Of a stretch of 64,000 bases of DNA, positions 36,573-45,884 are shown piece after piece. Every line of letters starts with the position of its first letter. The first letter of the stretch is position 1. The notes under the pieces are model-generated. The model did not search any database and was not told the origin of the DNA. It saw only the letters and a program-made list of their open reading frames with translations. Made by a program: the position numbers and the translations under genes. The stretch is taken from contig JAGXTL010000016.1 of assembly GCA_018333635.1 (NCBI GenBank), forward strand, positions 1-64,000, given 5' to 3'. The stretch comes from Dethiobacter sp. (GTDB taxonomy: Bacteria > Bacillota > Dethiobacteria > Dethiobacterales > Dethiobacteraceae).

Positions 36573-37754
36573 TTATATCAGTTCAAAAAGACCTGCCGCA
36601 CCCATACCGCCGCCAATACACATGGATACTACGCCATAGCGGGCTTTTTGCCGCTTCATTTCAGCAAGCAATGTAACGGTAAGCTTGGAACCGGTACAAC
36701 CAAGCGGATGTCCGAGAGCGATTGCCCCACCATTTACATTGACTTTTTCCTGGTCTAAACCAAGGGTGCGTACTACCGCCAAGGCCTGGGCGGCAAAAGC
36801 TTCGTTTAGCTCAAACAGATCAATTTCTTGTTTGTCTACGCCGGCTAACGCCAACAATTTAGGAATTGCAGCCACAGGACCGATGCCCATCACTTCGGCT
36901 TCAACGCCTGCCACAGCATAGCCGCGGTAAACGGCAAGCGGAGTTAGACCCAAAGCTTCTGCTTTTTCCCGGGACATCAACAATACGGCAGCCGCGCCGT
37001 CGCTGGTTTGCGAAGAATTGCCTGCGGTGACAGAACCTCCCTGCATAAAGGCAGGCCGTAGCGAAGCTAATTTCTCTGCGGTAGTGTCGACGCGAACGCC
37101 GTCGTCCATCGTAAACACACCATTTTCCACCACAAGCCGACCTTTGCCGTCGAAAGATCTCTTCTTTAACGGTACCGGCACAACTTCGTCATTGAATTTG
37201 CCTGCCTCAATAGCAGCCGCTGCCAGTCGATGGCTCCGCTCGGCAAAAATATCTTGGTCTTCGCGGCTGATTTCATAACGGGCAGCCACACGCTCTGCAG
37301 TCAGACCCATATTCATATAAGCTTGCGGATATTCTTTCATCAATGTTGGATTCGCAGCCATCTTATTCCCGCCCATCGGCACAGCACTCATGCTTTCCAC
37401 GCCGCCCGCGATAATTACATCGACCAAGCCGGTTTGGATTTTTGCTGCGGCCAAAGCAATGCTTTCCAGGCCCGAAGAACAGAAACGATTTACCGTCAAA
37501 CCTGACACTGTCGGTGGAAACTTTGCAATCTGGGCTGCAATGCGGCCCACGTTCATCCCCTGCTCCGCCTCCGGAAAAGCGCAGCCCAAGATAACATCTT
37601 CCACGAGATCAGCTGATATCCCGGCGCGCTTCACCACTTCCTGCAGAACAAGCGCTGCCATATCGTCCGGTCGAATATCTTTTAGTCCGCCGCGCTTCGC
37701 TCTCCCTACCGGAGTGCGAGCTGCAGAAACGATTACCGCTTCTTTCACTTTCAT
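36573..37754 (-). CDS. fadA: Acetyl-CoA C-acyltransferase (thiolase)
   Basis: A 393-residue thiolase for the cleavage step of beta-oxidation. The nucleophilic cysteine is in [12 protein letters not shown], the histidine in [10 protein letters not shown] and the second cysteine in [12 protein letters not shown]. It lies between fadN and fadE with short spacers (20-25 bases), forming the fadNAE operon known from Bacillus (yusLKJ). Confidence 0.96.
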   Translation of the reverse strand: MKVKEAVIVSAARTPVGRAKRGGLKDIRPDDMAALVLQEVVKRAGISADLVEDVILGCAFPEAEQGMNVGRIAAQIAKFPPTVSGLTVNRFCSSGLESIALAAAKIQTGLVDVIIAGGVESMSAVPMGGNKMAANPTLMKEYPQAYMNMGLTAERVAARYEISREDQDIFAERSHRLAAAAIEAGKFNDEVVPVPLKKRSFDGKGRLVVENGVFTMDDGVRVDTTAEKLASLRPAFMQGGSVTAGNSSQTSDGAAAVLLMSREKAEALGLTPLAVYRGYAVAGVEAEVMGIGPVAAIPKLLALAGVDKQEIDLFELNEAFAAQALAVVRTLGLDQEKVNVNGGAIALGHPLGCTGSKLTVTLLAEMKRQKARYGVVSMCIGGGMGAAGLFELI

Positions 37755-37775
37755 CCCTCCTAGCCTATAATTTAT

Positions 37776-40142
37776 TTAGTTTCGCAGCGGCTTGCCTGTT
37801 TTCAGCAAGTGCGCCATTCGCTGTTGTGTTTTCGGCTGCATACAAAGCTCCACAAATACTTCCCGCTCAAGGTCAAGCAGATATTGTTCAGTGACCCAAG
37901 TGTTAGCCGTCACGTTCCCGCCTGTCATGATATAGCCAAGCTTTTCTGCAAGGAAGGCATCATACTCGGAAATCTGAAGACCTTCCTTCATGTTGTAGAG
38001 ACCGGCTTTAAGCGTCGCCAAACCATTTTCTCCGATTACCCTTATTTTTCTGGAAACGGGAGGTTTATAGCCGGCTAGAGCCATACCAAGCACAGCTTGC
38101 TTTGCTTCAAAAATCAAGCGATCTTGATTTGGCACGAAGCCATCTGACGGGCGCATATAGCCAAACTTCACGGCCTCTTTGGCACTGGTGCTCACCTTCG
38201 CCTGAGCCACAGTCATGAAACCGGCCACAATCAACTGGGTCAGGTCGACAGCCTCATTATCCATTACCGTCTCTACGCTGCGCAAGACCATTTCCTTAGT
38301 GCCGCCGCCGGCAGGGATCACACCCACGCCCAGTTCGACCAACCCCATGTAAGTTTCCGCCGCAGCTAAAATCCGGTCTGAGTGGGCAAGCACTTCATAG
38401 CCGCCGCCAAGCGCCATGCCGTGGGGAGCAGCCACCACCGGCTTAGTGCAGTATTTGAGACGCATCAGCGAACTCTGGAAGTGACGAACCATCATGTGCA
38501 GTTCATCCCATTCTCCTGCCTGGGCTTCCATTAGAATCATCATCAGATTGGCGCCGACACAGAAATTTTTGGCATGGTTGGCAATAACTAACCCTTCCCA
38601 GTTCTTCTCCACTTCCTCAGCAGACTTGGAGATCATGGAAAGAACGTCCGCGCCGATAGCCTGACGGACAGAATGAAATTCCAGGCAGACGACTCCATCA
38701 CCGATATCAATCAGACTTGCTCCGGAGTTAGACTTTACTACGCCGCCCTTTTCTTTAAAGTTGGGGAGATATACGGTACCAAAAGCATTTGGCAACTCTT
38801 GATAAGCTTTAGTTTTAAAATCATAAAAATACGTTTTCCCGTCTTCTTTTTTATAGAAAGAAGCTATCCCTGCAGCCAGCATCTCCGTCACCATGGGTGG
38901 TACGGTACCGCCCTCAGCCGCAATGCGCTCAGCTGCTTCTCTGACGCCGATGGCATCCCATGTTTCAAAGGGGCCAAGTTCCCAGTTAAAACCCCAGCGC
39001 ATGGCTCGGTCCACAGAAAGAATATCATCGGCAATCTCTGCTGCTTTTAAGGCTGAGTAGACCATCATGCCGCGCAGTGACTTCCAAGCAAAGACGCTCC
39101 CTTTATCACCAGCTTTAAGCAAGGCGCGAACTCTCTCCGGAACGGAAGCGGCGTTTTTCGCAGCTTCCAAACTGGCAAATTTTGCTTTTTTCTGCTCGCG
39201 GTATTCCATGCTCTCCATTTCCAGAGTAAGAATCCTTTTTTCCTTGCCACTCTTTTCCTTTTTATAAAAACCCTGGCCGGTTTTCTCACCCAACCAGCGC
39301 CTCTTAATCATTTCCTCCAGAAAAGCCGGGATTTTAAACGCATCTTTCTCCCAGCCCTCTGATACTTTTTCGCCCACATTTTGTGCCACATGCATAAAAA
39401 TATCAAGACCAACCATATCTAATGTGCGAAATGTAGCACTCTTAGGGCGTCCCATAGCCGGACCGGTAACTGCGTCTACTTCTTCCGGCGTCAGCCCTTC
39501 CTCCTGCATGGCGGCAGCCGTAGACAACAAACCGTAAACCCCAATACGATTGCCTATAAAATTTGGCGTATCTTTCGCTAAAACTACACCCTTACCCAGA
39601 ACCCTGTCTCCGAAATCCTGAATAAAATCTGCAATGGCAGGGTCAGTGTGCACCCCGGGAATGATTTCAAGCAATTTCATATAGCGGGGCGGATTAAAAA
39701 AATGTGTGCCCAAAAAGTTTTTGCGAAAATCGGCTGAGCAATCCGCAACCATTTCATTGATGGAGAGTCCGGAAGTATTACTGGAAACGATCATCGCTGG
39801 ATTCCAGTATTTTTCCACCCGCGCAAAAAGATTCTTCTTGACTTCCATTTTCTCGGCCACTACCTCAATGACCCAGTCGACGCCTGCAATTTTGCTTAAA
39901 TCATCTTCCAAATTTCCATAAGTAAGCAGACTGACATCTTCCGCTTGATACAGCGGGGAAGGCTTCATTTTTTTTAGATTTTCGATTCCTTGCCTGGCCA
40001 GCTTGCTCCTGTCGCCAGTCGCGGCATCCGCCGGCACGATATCCAAGACAAGGCAAGGAATACCTACGTTAGCCAGATGGGCGGCAATACTGGCTCCCAT
40101 AGTCCCTGCCCCAAGGACAGCAGCACTTCTGATTCTTCTCAT
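37776..40142 (-). CDS. fadN: 3-hydroxyacyl-CoA dehydrogenase / enoyl-CoA hydratase fusion
   Basis: A 788-residue bifunctional enzyme. The N-terminal half is the NAD-dependent dehydrogenase (SAAVLGAGTMGASIAAHLAN, SSNTSGLSI, LGTHFFNPPRYMKLLEII, and KDTPNFIGNRIG). The C-terminal half is a crotonase domain (NHAKNFCVGANL, PHGMALGGGYEVLAHSD, VELGVGVIPAGGGTKE). This order, dehydrogenase first, is that of FadN/YusL and opposite to E. coli FadB. First gene of the operon; AGGAGGTG lies ten bases before the ATG. It faces the MarR gene across 305 bases. Confidence 0.95.
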   Translation of the reverse strand: MRRIRSAAVLGAGTMGASIAAHLANVGIPCLVLDIVPADAATGDRSKLARQGIENLKKMKPSPLYQAEDVSLLTYGNLEDDLSKIAGVDWVIEVVAEKMEVKKNLFARVEKYWNPAMIVSSNTSGLSINEMVADCSADFRKNFLGTHFFNPPRYMKLLEIIPGVHTDPAIADFIQDFGDRVLGKGVVLAKDTPNFIGNRIGVYGLLSTAAAMQEEGLTPEEVDAVTGPAMGRPKSATFRTLDMVGLDIFMHVAQNVGEKVSEGWEKDAFKIPAFLEEMIKRRWLGEKTGQGFYKKEKSGKEKRILTLEMESMEYREQKKAKFASLEAAKNAASVPERVRALLKAGDKGSVFAWKSLRGMMVYSALKAAEIADDILSVDRAMRWGFNWELGPFETWDAIGVREAAERIAAEGGTVPPMVTEMLAAGIASFYKKEDGKTYFYDFKTKAYQELPNAFGTVYLPNFKEKGGVVKSNSGASLIDIGDGVVCLEFHSVRQAIGADVLSMISKSAEEVEKNWEGLVIANHAKNFCVGANLMMILMEAQAGEWDELHMMVRHFQSSLMRLKYCTKPVVAAPHGMALGGGYEVLAHSDRILAAAETYMGLVELGVGVIPAGGGTKEMVLRSVETVMDNEAVDLTQLIVAGFMTVAQAKVSTSAKEAVKFGYMRPSDGFVPNQDRLIFEAKQAVLGMALAGYKPPVSRKIRVIGENGLATLKAGLYNMKEGLQISEYDAFLAEKLGYIMTGGNVTANTWVTEQYLLDLEREVFVELCMQPKTQQRMAHLLKTGKPLRN

Positions 40143-40167
40143 CCCAAATTAGCACCTCCTGTTAATA

Positions 40168-40197
40168 TTTCTACTTGTAAAATATTTATGTTGTCAA
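40168..40197 (-). promoter_or_regulatory. Probable promoter of the fad operon
   Basis: TTGACA (40192-40197) and TAGAAA (40168-40173) are 18 bases apart on the minus strand. The spacer, AT-rich with imperfect symmetry (TTGACAAC and TTTACAAG), is a possible site for the divergent MarR regulator. No other feature was recognised in the 40143-40447 gap apart from the facing promoter. Confidence 0.4.
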
Positions 40198-40360
40198 TTT
40201 CGTTATTTAACCTGAAACTCCTGCTAATTTGCAAATATTTTAAAAATATTTTTTATTCCCTTAAAGACAAGAAGCTCTTTTTATCAGAGCATTATTTTAG
40301 CAACATTTTGCTGTAAACCTTATTGATTATGCAATTTTCAGTAAAATAAAATAATAATTC

Positions 40361-40389
40361 TGGCAATCTTGTACGGTTGATGATATACT
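40361..40389 (+). promoter_or_regulatory. Possible promoter of the MarR gene
   Basis: TGGCAA (40361-40366) and TATACT (40384-40389) are 17 bases apart. The -10 is good, the -35 weak, as expected if expression is low or controlled. Confidence 0.35.
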
Positions 40390-40447
40390 CGACAGGAAAG
40401 TTTTATCTTTGCCCCCATGAGAGAGAATAGGTTATGGAGGGATCAAC

Positions 40448-40954
40448 TTGAGCGAATTTAAAGAAACAACAGTTTTTACCACTGCTTTTCAGGAAATATT
40501 CCCCAAGTTAATGCACTATTTAGAAGCAGAAGAAATCCGAGAACTAACAGGTTTGGGGATAACCCCCGGTCAAACAAATGCTCTGCTTATCCTTTATCTG
40601 CACGATGACTTGACCATGGGAGAACTAAGTGCTGAAATTTATTTGGCGGAGAGTGCCGCCACACGTCTTGTCGATCGCTTAGTCAAAATGAATCTGGCTA
40701 AACGCAAGGGGGACGATAAAGACCGTCGGGTGGTCCGAGTTTTTCTTTCCTCATACGGCCGTCAACTTGCCGGTCTCGTCTTTGAACGGCGCTCTCAAAG
40801 ATTCCACAACCTGGCCAATCACCTCTCTCCCGAGGAACGGGATATGTTGGTTCATTCCGTAAAAGCAGTTTTAAGGGTCTTTGAAGAACTGGAAGCAGAA
40901 ACGACCATGAAGACCAAACTGCAAGAAGAAGAAACGCAAAAAAGACTGGGGTGA
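40448..40954 (+). CDS. MarR-family transcriptional regulator
   Basis: A 168-residue winged-helix regulator. The recognition region is MGELSAEIYLAESAATRLVD followed by the wing MNLAKRKGDDKDRRVVRVFL with the conserved DxRxxR-like DDKDRR. The TTG start follows GGAGGGATC. It is divergent from fadNAE, so it is a candidate repressor of beta-oxidation genes, relieved by an acyl-CoA or fatty acid (inference). Its stop codon lies within the loop of the terminator. Confidence 0.9.
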   Translation: MSEFKETTVFTTAFQEIFPKLMHYLEAEEIRELTGLGITPGQTNALLILYLHDDLTMGELSAEIYLAESAATRLVDRLVKMNLAKRKGDDKDRRVVRVFLSSYGRQLAGLVFERRSQRFHNLANHLSPEERDMLVHSVKAVLRVFEELEAETTMKTKLQEEETQKRLG

Positions 40955-40966
40955 CCCAGTCTTTTT
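40937..40966 (+). terminator. Terminator overlapping the MarR stop codon
   Basis: AAAGACTGGG and CCCAGTCTTT form a perfect 10-bp stem; the GTGA loop contains the TGA stop. A T-run follows. The last codons of the regulator are thus part of the terminator. Confidence 0.9.
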
Positions 40967-40990
40967 CTGTAAAAACTCTGGGAGGGCTTC

Positions 40991-41575
40991 ATGCGTAAAT
41001 TATTAGACTTACTATTTACTTGGCCGCCTTTTTTCTACCTACTGCTCGCTGTTAACTTTTTCGGCTCACTGTATGGTTTTTGGTGGTATCGCCATCAATT
41101 TATGGAAACAAACTTTCTTTTCTGGCCCTTCGTTCCCAATTCTCCCTTAGCCGTCCTCTACTTTTTTATCGCGCTCCTTTTTTTCCAACGCGGCAAACGC
41201 TCCGTATTCTGGGAAGGGCTGGCATATTTTGGCTTAATTAAGCACGGCCTATGGACAGTAGCCATTATCTCAACTTACTATTTAGCAGGACGCACACATC
41301 CGGAAAATATTCTGCTCTGGGCGGGACATCTTGCCATGGCATTGCAGGCAGTGCTTTTCTGGCTATACTACGGTCTTCCTCTTACTTATCCATTGGCAGC
41401 CGCAATTGCGGTCTGGTATCTTTTTGATGACTTTCTCGACTACGTCGTTGGCATTCATCCCTATGTTGACACCTCTGCCATCAGCCTAGGCGCCGTGGGG
41501 GGCATTGCCCTAACTTATAGCGTAATCCTGACAGGCGCCTATCTATATACAGCCTGGCGCCACATGAAAAGCTAG
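40991..41575 (+). CDS. DUF1405 membrane protein
   Basis: A 194-residue protein with five to six hydrophobic helices and many aromatic residues. FGSLYGFWWYRHQ, WPFVPNSPLAVLYFF and VWYLFDDFLDY with HPYVDT are features of DUF1405 (Bacillus YpjA). Its function is unknown. GGGAGGG precedes the ATG. It starts after the MarR terminator and converges with the DUF1284 gene, their ends overlapping by four bases. Confidence 0.85.
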   Translation: MRKLLDLLFTWPPFFYLLLAVNFFGSLYGFWWYRHQFMETNFLFWPFVPNSPLAVLYFFIALLFFQRGKRSVFWEGLAYFGLIKHGLWTVAIISTYYLAGRTHPENILLWAGHLAMALQAVLFWLYYGLPLTYPLAAAIAVWYLFDDFLDYVVGIHPYVDTSAISLGAVGGIALTYSVILTGAYLYTAWRHMKS

Positions 41576-41991
41576 CGTGCCGGCAAACCACTGCAAAAAT
41601 TCTGCCAATGGCAACCGGCACATGCCTCCTCCAAGAGTGCACTGTTGGCAGCCGCGGCCAACTTGACGGCAAGCTCCTGATATGACAACCTCTCTCCCGG
41701 CTGGACGTCCAATTTTTCCAGCACAATTTTGTCCCGTTCTCTCACGGAAACTTGCTCTTCAAGCGCACACCCTCCCGCAGCCTCCAGATGGGGACACAGC
41801 TGACAGATATCATCGGGCTCAGCTAAGAGTTTGACAATCTGCCACGGTTCGTCTGAGAGGCTCTTTGCAATATGCGTCATATTGTCTGCAAACTCTTTAC
41901 TATAGCCCAGACCACGAAATCGGGGCAGACAAAGCAGGTGGTGCCCCCTTATCCTAAGATCGGCCTTTTTGCTTCTGTGTTTTATGCCCAC
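41572..41991 (-). CDS. DUF1284 cysteine-containing protein
   Basis: A 139-residue protein beginning with the signature LRIRGHHLLCLPRFRGLGYS. Cysteines in DDICQLCPHL and GGCALEE, and CAGCHWQNFC near the end, suggest binding of a metal or iron-sulfur cluster; several DUF1284 proteins are annotated as iron-sulfur binding. Function is unknown. It follows bioY by nine bases on the same strand and probably shares its promoter and BirA control. Confidence 0.85.
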   Translation of the reverse strand: MGIKHRSKKADLRIRGHHLLCLPRFRGLGYSKEFADNMTHIAKSLSDEPWQIVKLLAEPDDICQLCPHLEAAGGCALEEQVSVRERDKIVLEKLDVQPGERLSYQELAVKLAAAANSALLEEACAGCHWQNFCSGLPAR

Positions 41992-42000
41992 GGCAATAAC

Positions 42001-42561
42001 TCAATTAACAGACGGGCGACATTTGCCGGGCAAGGCAAGCAGAATCCGTTGTGCCAGTAATGAAGAAACAGCAACCTTAATAAAGTCCCCGGGGAGAAAC
42101 GGCAACATAAAGCCGGCTGCTGTCTCAAGGGGGATCCCTAGCACCATGGCCATTTGCAATATACCGGGAATGTAAACAACAATCACTCCGCCAAGCAAAG
42201 CGGCAAAACTTAATGCTCGCAGGGAAGGTTCTCGCTTGTTTTCGGTTAACTTGCCGATTAAAAAGGCGCCGAGCACAAAACCTATGAGAAAGCCGCCGCT
42301 GCGCCCGACTAAAATACTCAAGCCAGACGTGCCGCCGGCAAACACAGGCAAGCCGACAACGCCAAGCAAAATGTAAATAATCTGGCTCATTGCGCCTTTA
42401 TTTGCGCCCAGCAACAATCCGGCAAGCATCACAGCAAAAGTTTGCCCTGTAATAGGCGGCAGGCCGGCGGGCATTGGCACCGCAATGTAAGCCATGATCG
42501 CAGTCAAAGCAGCAAATAAGGCAATTAATACTAAGTCACGCACAGCATATTTCTGTTTCAT
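42001..42561 (-). CDS. bioY: Biotin transporter substrate-binding (S) component BioY
   Basis: A 186-residue ECF-type S component with six helices. The signature is VPMPAGLPPITGQTFAVMLAG with a long stretch GGTSGLSILVGRSGGFLIGF. It binds biotin in the membrane and works alone or with a shared energising module, which is not encoded here. The ATG has GGAGG upstream, and a strong promoter overlapping a BirA-type operator lies 30 bases further up, so it should be shut off when biotin is plentiful. Confidence 0.95.
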   Translation of the reverse strand: MKQKYAVRDLVLIALFAALTAIMAYIAVPMPAGLPPITGQTFAVMLAGLLLGANKGAMSQIIYILLGVVGLPVFAGGTSGLSILVGRSGGFLIGFVLGAFLIGKLTENKREPSLRALSFAALLGGVIVVYIPGILQMAMVLGIPLETAAGFMLPFLPGDFIKVAVSSLLAQRILLALPGKCRPSVN

Positions 42562-42590
42562 AATCTTCCTCCTCCAAACAGTTTAGCTGG

Positions 42591-42654
42591 ATTATAGCAT
42601 AACAGCATTCCCATTGTCAACCCAACACATATGTTAGGTTGACAATGGGAATGC
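42591..42654 (-). promoter_or_regulatory. bioY promoter with BirA-type operator
   Basis: On the minus strand a perfect -35 TTGACA (42615-42620) and -10 TATAAT (42591-42596) are 18 bases apart. The -35 lies in an inverted repeat whose inner arms TTGTCAACC and GGTTGACAA, separated by 14 bases, match the BirA operator. The perfect arms extend to 18 bases each (42605-42622 and 42637-42654), longer than BirA needs. Confidence 0.88.
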
Positions 42655-42673
42655 AACTTAAGAAACTATTGTA

Positions 42674-42696
42674 GGGGCGGGTTTCAAACCCGCCCC
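42674..42696. repeat. GGGGCGGGTTT palindrome (dispersed repeat or terminator)
   Basis: GGGGCGGGTTT and its exact complement flank a single base, giving an 11-bp inverted repeat between the aldolase stop and the BirA operator. This GTAGGGGCGGGTTT sequence class is a dispersed repeat in many bacteria. It lacks a T-run but may form a 3' hairpin for the aldolase mRNA. Confidence 0.65.
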
Positions 42697-42725
42697 TTAG
42701 CTTGCCGTCCTAATAACCGACCACT

Positions 42726-43790
42726 TTATGCAATTGTCACATTCTCGTCTAAATAAACGTCCTGAATTGCATTGAGTAGTTTAACCCCTTCTGCCAGAGG
42801 GCGCTGAAAGGCTTTGCGGCCGGAAATCAAACCCATGCCTCCGGCCCGTTTATTGATGACCGCAGTACGGACTGCTTCGTTCAAATCATCTTCCCCCGCC
42901 GGTCCGCCGGAATTGATTAAACCGCTGCGTCCCATGTAACAATTCACCACCTGGTAACGGGTTAGGTCGATAGGATGGCTGCTTGTCAGTGAGCTATACA
43001 CTTTTGGATGCGACTTGCCAAACTCCTTACCCGTTTTCTCGCTTACAGCCAAATATCCGCCGTTTGTTTCCGGCATTTTTTGTTTAATGATATCAGCCTC
43101 AATCGTTACGCCTAAATGATTAGCCTGACCTGTTAAATCGGCGGCTGTATGATAATCGACACCGTCTATTTTAAACATCGCATTCCGCAAGTAACACCAA
43201 AGCACCGTGAACATCCCCAGTTCATGTGCCTGCCGAAAAGCAGCCGAAACGCTGACAATTTGCTGCCGAGACTCTTCAGAGCCAAAGTAAATCGTGGCGC
43301 CCACTCCCGCAGCCCCCAGATCGCGTGCCTGTTTAACATGGGCAAACATTACTTGGTCATAAGTATTAGGATAAGAAAGAAATTCATTGTGATTGATTTT
43401 GACAATAAACGGTATTTTATGGGCGTATTTCCGTGACACCGCACCTAATACTCCCAAGGTGGAGGCAACCGCATTGCAGCCTCCTTCTATTGCCAGCTTA
43501 ACAATATTTTCCGGGTCAAAATAGGCGGGGTTAGGGGCAAATGACGCGCCGGCGGAATGCTCAATACCCTGATCGACCGGCAAAATAGAGAGATAGCCCG
43601 TTCCTGCCAACCTGCCGTGGGAAAAAAGCTGCTGCAAACTTCTCAACACCGGTGTGGGTCTGTTTGTCTGCATAAAAACACGATCGAGAAAGTCAGGACC
43701 CGGCAAGTGCAACTGCTCTTTTTTGATTGTGCCGCAATGATAGGTCAACAAGCTCGACGCTTCAGATCCAAGCATTTCCGCAATATTCAA
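42726..43790 (-). CDS. Class I fructose-bisphosphate aldolase, FbaB/DhnA type
   Basis: A 354-residue Schiff-base aldolase of the DhnA family. [18 protein letters not shown] at the substrate loop, [16 protein letters not shown] and [11 protein letters not shown] contain the conserved lysines; [16 protein letters not shown] is the phosphate-binding end. It cleaves fructose 1,6-bisphosphate reversibly, in glycolysis or gluconeogenesis. The start is TTG with GGAGG a few bases upstream. It is a single gene bounded by a hairpin repeat. Confidence 0.92.
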   Translation of the reverse strand: MNIAEMLGSEASSLLTYHCGTIKKEQLHLPGPDFLDRVFMQTNRPTPVLRSLQQLFSHGRLAGTGYLSILPVDQGIEHSAGASFAPNPAYFDPENIVKLAIEGGCNAVASTLGVLGAVSRKYAHKIPFIVKINHNEFLSYPNTYDQVMFAHVKQARDLGAAGVGATIYFGSEESRQQIVSVSAAFRQAHELGMFTVLWCYLRNAMFKIDGVDYHTAADLTGQANHLGVTIEADIIKQKMPETNGGYLAVSEKTGKEFGKSHPKVYSSLTSSHPIDLTRYQVVNCYMGRSGLINSGGPAGEDDLNEAVRTAVINKRAGGMGLISGRKAFQRPLAEGVKLLNAIQDVYLDENVTIA

Positions 43791-43832
43791 ATGCCCTCAT
43801 CCTCCCGCTTTATTTCGCTGACTATCTCAGTA

Positions 43833-44294
43833 TTATGCCGAATTGCTCTTGGGATTATTTTTTTGTCGATATAATGCTGTTACTTGCAGACCCGCTTCCG
43901 GATTTACTCTGCTAAGATCCACTAAGTGAATTAAGATATTGCCATGGTAAGGCATCGGTTCACCTGTTAAAATTGCCTCAAGACATAAGCGCGTAATATT
44001 AATTACGCAGTCTTCCTCATGATTATCCCGACAATTTTTACACTGAAGAAGTGTTTCCGCCAGAGCCTCGACTACTTCATGCTGACTATAGAGTTTTGCG
44101 TCGGAAAGAGGCACAAGCTTTTCTCCCTGCGGAATATTGTATGTATTTTTCTCCAAAGCATAACGAATGCCTACTTTTGCAAAACCGAGCAGACATTTAA
44201 TTTTTGCACATTGTTCACACTCCGATTCCGTCAAACACACATCCTCAATTTTTTCTTTGATACCATTGAAATTTATTTCGCTCCGTTCACTCAT
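43833..44294 (-). CDS. Cysteine-rich protein of unknown function beside the sulfite-reductase-like gene
   Basis: A 153-residue protein I do not recognise. Two cysteine groups are seen, CLTESECEQCAKIKC near residue 20 and LQCKNCRDNHEEDC near residue 85, which could bind a metal or iron-sulfur cluster. There is no membrane segment. It starts 14 bases after the siroheme-reductase-like gene on the same strand, so the two probably act together. Confidence 0.7.
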   Translation of the reverse strand: MSERSEINFNGIKEKIEDVCLTESECEQCAKIKCLLGFAKVGIRYALEKNTYNIPQGEKLVPLSDAKLYSQHEVVEALAETLLQCKNCRDNHEEDCVINITRLCLEAILTGEPMPYHGNILIHLVDLSRVNPEAGLQVTALYRQKNNPKSNSA

Positions 44295-44308
44295 CCTGCT
44301 TCCTCCTT

Positions 44309-45028
44309 TTATGCCTCTCCGGCAAAAGCTAAAAAGTCTGCATTGGCATCATCCTTCTCCAACAAATGCTGATAAAGCGAGAGCGGCGGACGAAAATAAG
44401 ACAAGCCCACACGGTCTATAGTAGCGTATATTCTTTCCCCAGCCTCTCCAACCTCGCGGTAACGATCAAGCAGATAGGCCAAAACAATTTCTACCGTCTC
44501 TGCCGTCATTCCTTGCAGTAAAGGTTGACCATGCCGAGGTTTGCGCCCCCCACCTCGACCTCCTATAAATATATCAAAATCATCTCTTGCGCGCGCTATC
44601 ACACCGAAATCGGCACAAAGAGGATCGGTACATGAACGGTGGCAACCGGCGGTAGATATTTTGAAATCTTTTGGCACGCTCTCATTCATAAACCGCTTCT
44701 GCAATTTTACCCCTAAAGAATACGCGTCTCCCACAGTCCTTGGACAAAAATCTTCATGCCCGGGACAGCCTTTTACATTACGCACGACATTGCCAAATAC
44801 GCCAATTCTCAGACCCAGTTCTGTCACTCCAGCCTCAAGCGCCGCGAGCATTTCTTCAGGTATCAACATCACCAGTGTTTGCCGTGTAGTCATTTTACAA
44901 CCATGTGCCCCTGTTTTTTCCGCCAAAAGGCCTAGCCCGATAAGTTGCTGCGGTGTTACTACGCCACACTCGGAAACGATTCCCACACCAAGCACTCCAC
45001 AGCGCTGACGAAATATTGCTTTACCCAA
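44309..45028 (-). CDS. Small siroheme nitrite/sulfite reductase-like protein
   Basis: A 239-residue protein with the ferredoxin-like half domain (CGVLGVGIVSECGVVTPQQL) and the siroheme/4Fe-4S domain with cysteines in GCPGHEDFC and GCHRSCTDPLCADFG. It has only one of the two repeats of full-length assimilatory enzymes, as in the small monomeric reductases of anaerobes. Sulfite or nitrite is the likely substrate, unproven. The TTG start at 45028 follows AAGGAGG; the frame seven codons further upstream has no better site. Confidence 0.82.
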   Translation of the reverse strand: MGKAIFRQRCGVLGVGIVSECGVVTPQQLIGLGLLAEKTGAHGCKMTTRQTLVMLIPEEMLAALEAGVTELGLRIGVFGNVVRNVKGCPGHEDFCPRTVGDAYSLGVKLQKRFMNESVPKDFKISTAGCHRSCTDPLCADFGVIARARDDFDIFIGGRGGGRKPRHGQPLLQGMTAETVEIVLAYLLDRYREVGEAGERIYATIDRVGLSYFRPPLSLYQHLLEKDDANADFLAFAGEA

Positions 45029-45105
45029 ACAGAAAACCTCCTTATACAACGTCTTACGCCACAGTTCGACCTATTATACTAAAATTCCTTTAATAGGAAT
45101 CAGAA

Positions 45106-45867
45106 TTAGTACTTAATAGGAACATCTTTTTGGCTAAGGTAGCTTTTAAGTTCCGGGATACCTATTTCACCAAAATGGAAGACTGATGCTGCCAAGAGAA
45201 TATCGGCGCCCGCCTCAGCCGCTGCGAGAAAATGCTCCAAACTGCCTGCACCGCCTGAAGCAACAACCGGCACGTCTACCGCTGCTTTAATTCCACGGAT
45301 TAAGGGCAAGTCATAACCAGTTTTTGCCCCGTCACATGCTTTGCTGGTGGGAAGAATGATGGCAGCGCCGCGAGCTTCTGCTTCCTTTGCCCACTCAATA
45401 GCGTCCTTGCCCGTTTTCTTATTTCCGCCGTCAATGTATACTTCATAGCCGGAAAGCAATGCCCGGTTTTTATCTACATCAATGGCCACAACCACTTTCT
45501 CGCGACCAAGCAGCTTTACGGCCTCCTCAATCAGACTGGGGTTAAGAAAAGCGGCGCTGCTGATGGATATACGGTCAGCCCCGGCGGCCAGCACAGCTTC
45601 AGCCTCACCAACACTCTTGATTCCTCCGCCAACGGTAAAGGGAATTGTCGTGACGGCTGCTACCTCCCTGACAGTCTTTAACATGGTTTTTCTGCCTTCA
45701 ATGGTAGCGGTGATATCCAGAAAAGCCAGCTCATCTGCGCCCGCCTCACAATATGCACGCGCACACGCCACTGGATCTCCCGCATCTTTTAAGCCGACGA
45801 AATGCACCCCCTTAACTACCCGTCCATCTTTTATATCCAAGCAGGGCATAATCAACACGTTACGCAA
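45106..45867 (-). CDS. hisF: Imidazole glycerol-phosphate synthase HisF homologue (orphan)
   Basis: A 253-residue TIM-barrel protein of HisF length. RNVLIMPCLDIKDGRVVKGVHF has the first catalytic aspartate, FTVGGGI the phosphate loop, AIDVDKN the second aspartate and ASGGAGSLEHF the second phosphate loop. The usual loop with consensus TSxDRDGTKxGYD reads TSKACDGAKTGYD, with the first Asp-Arg pair lost. No hisH or other his genes are nearby. The TTG at 45867 has GGGAGATG upstream. It may be a true HisF or a paralogue with another acceptor. Confidence 0.85.
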   Translation of the reverse strand: MRNVLIMPCLDIKDGRVVKGVHFVGLKDAGDPVACARAYCEAGADELAFLDITATIEGRKTMLKTVREVAAVTTIPFTVGGGIKSVGEAEAVLAAGADRISISSAAFLNPSLIEEAVKLLGREKVVVAIDVDKNRALLSGYEVYIDGGNKKTGKDAIEWAKEAEARGAAIILPTSKACDGAKTGYDLPLIRGIKAAVDVPVVASGGAGSLEHFLAAAEAGADILLAASVFHFGEIGIPELKSYLSQKDVPIKY

Positions 45868-45884
45868 GAAAACATCTCCCTTCA

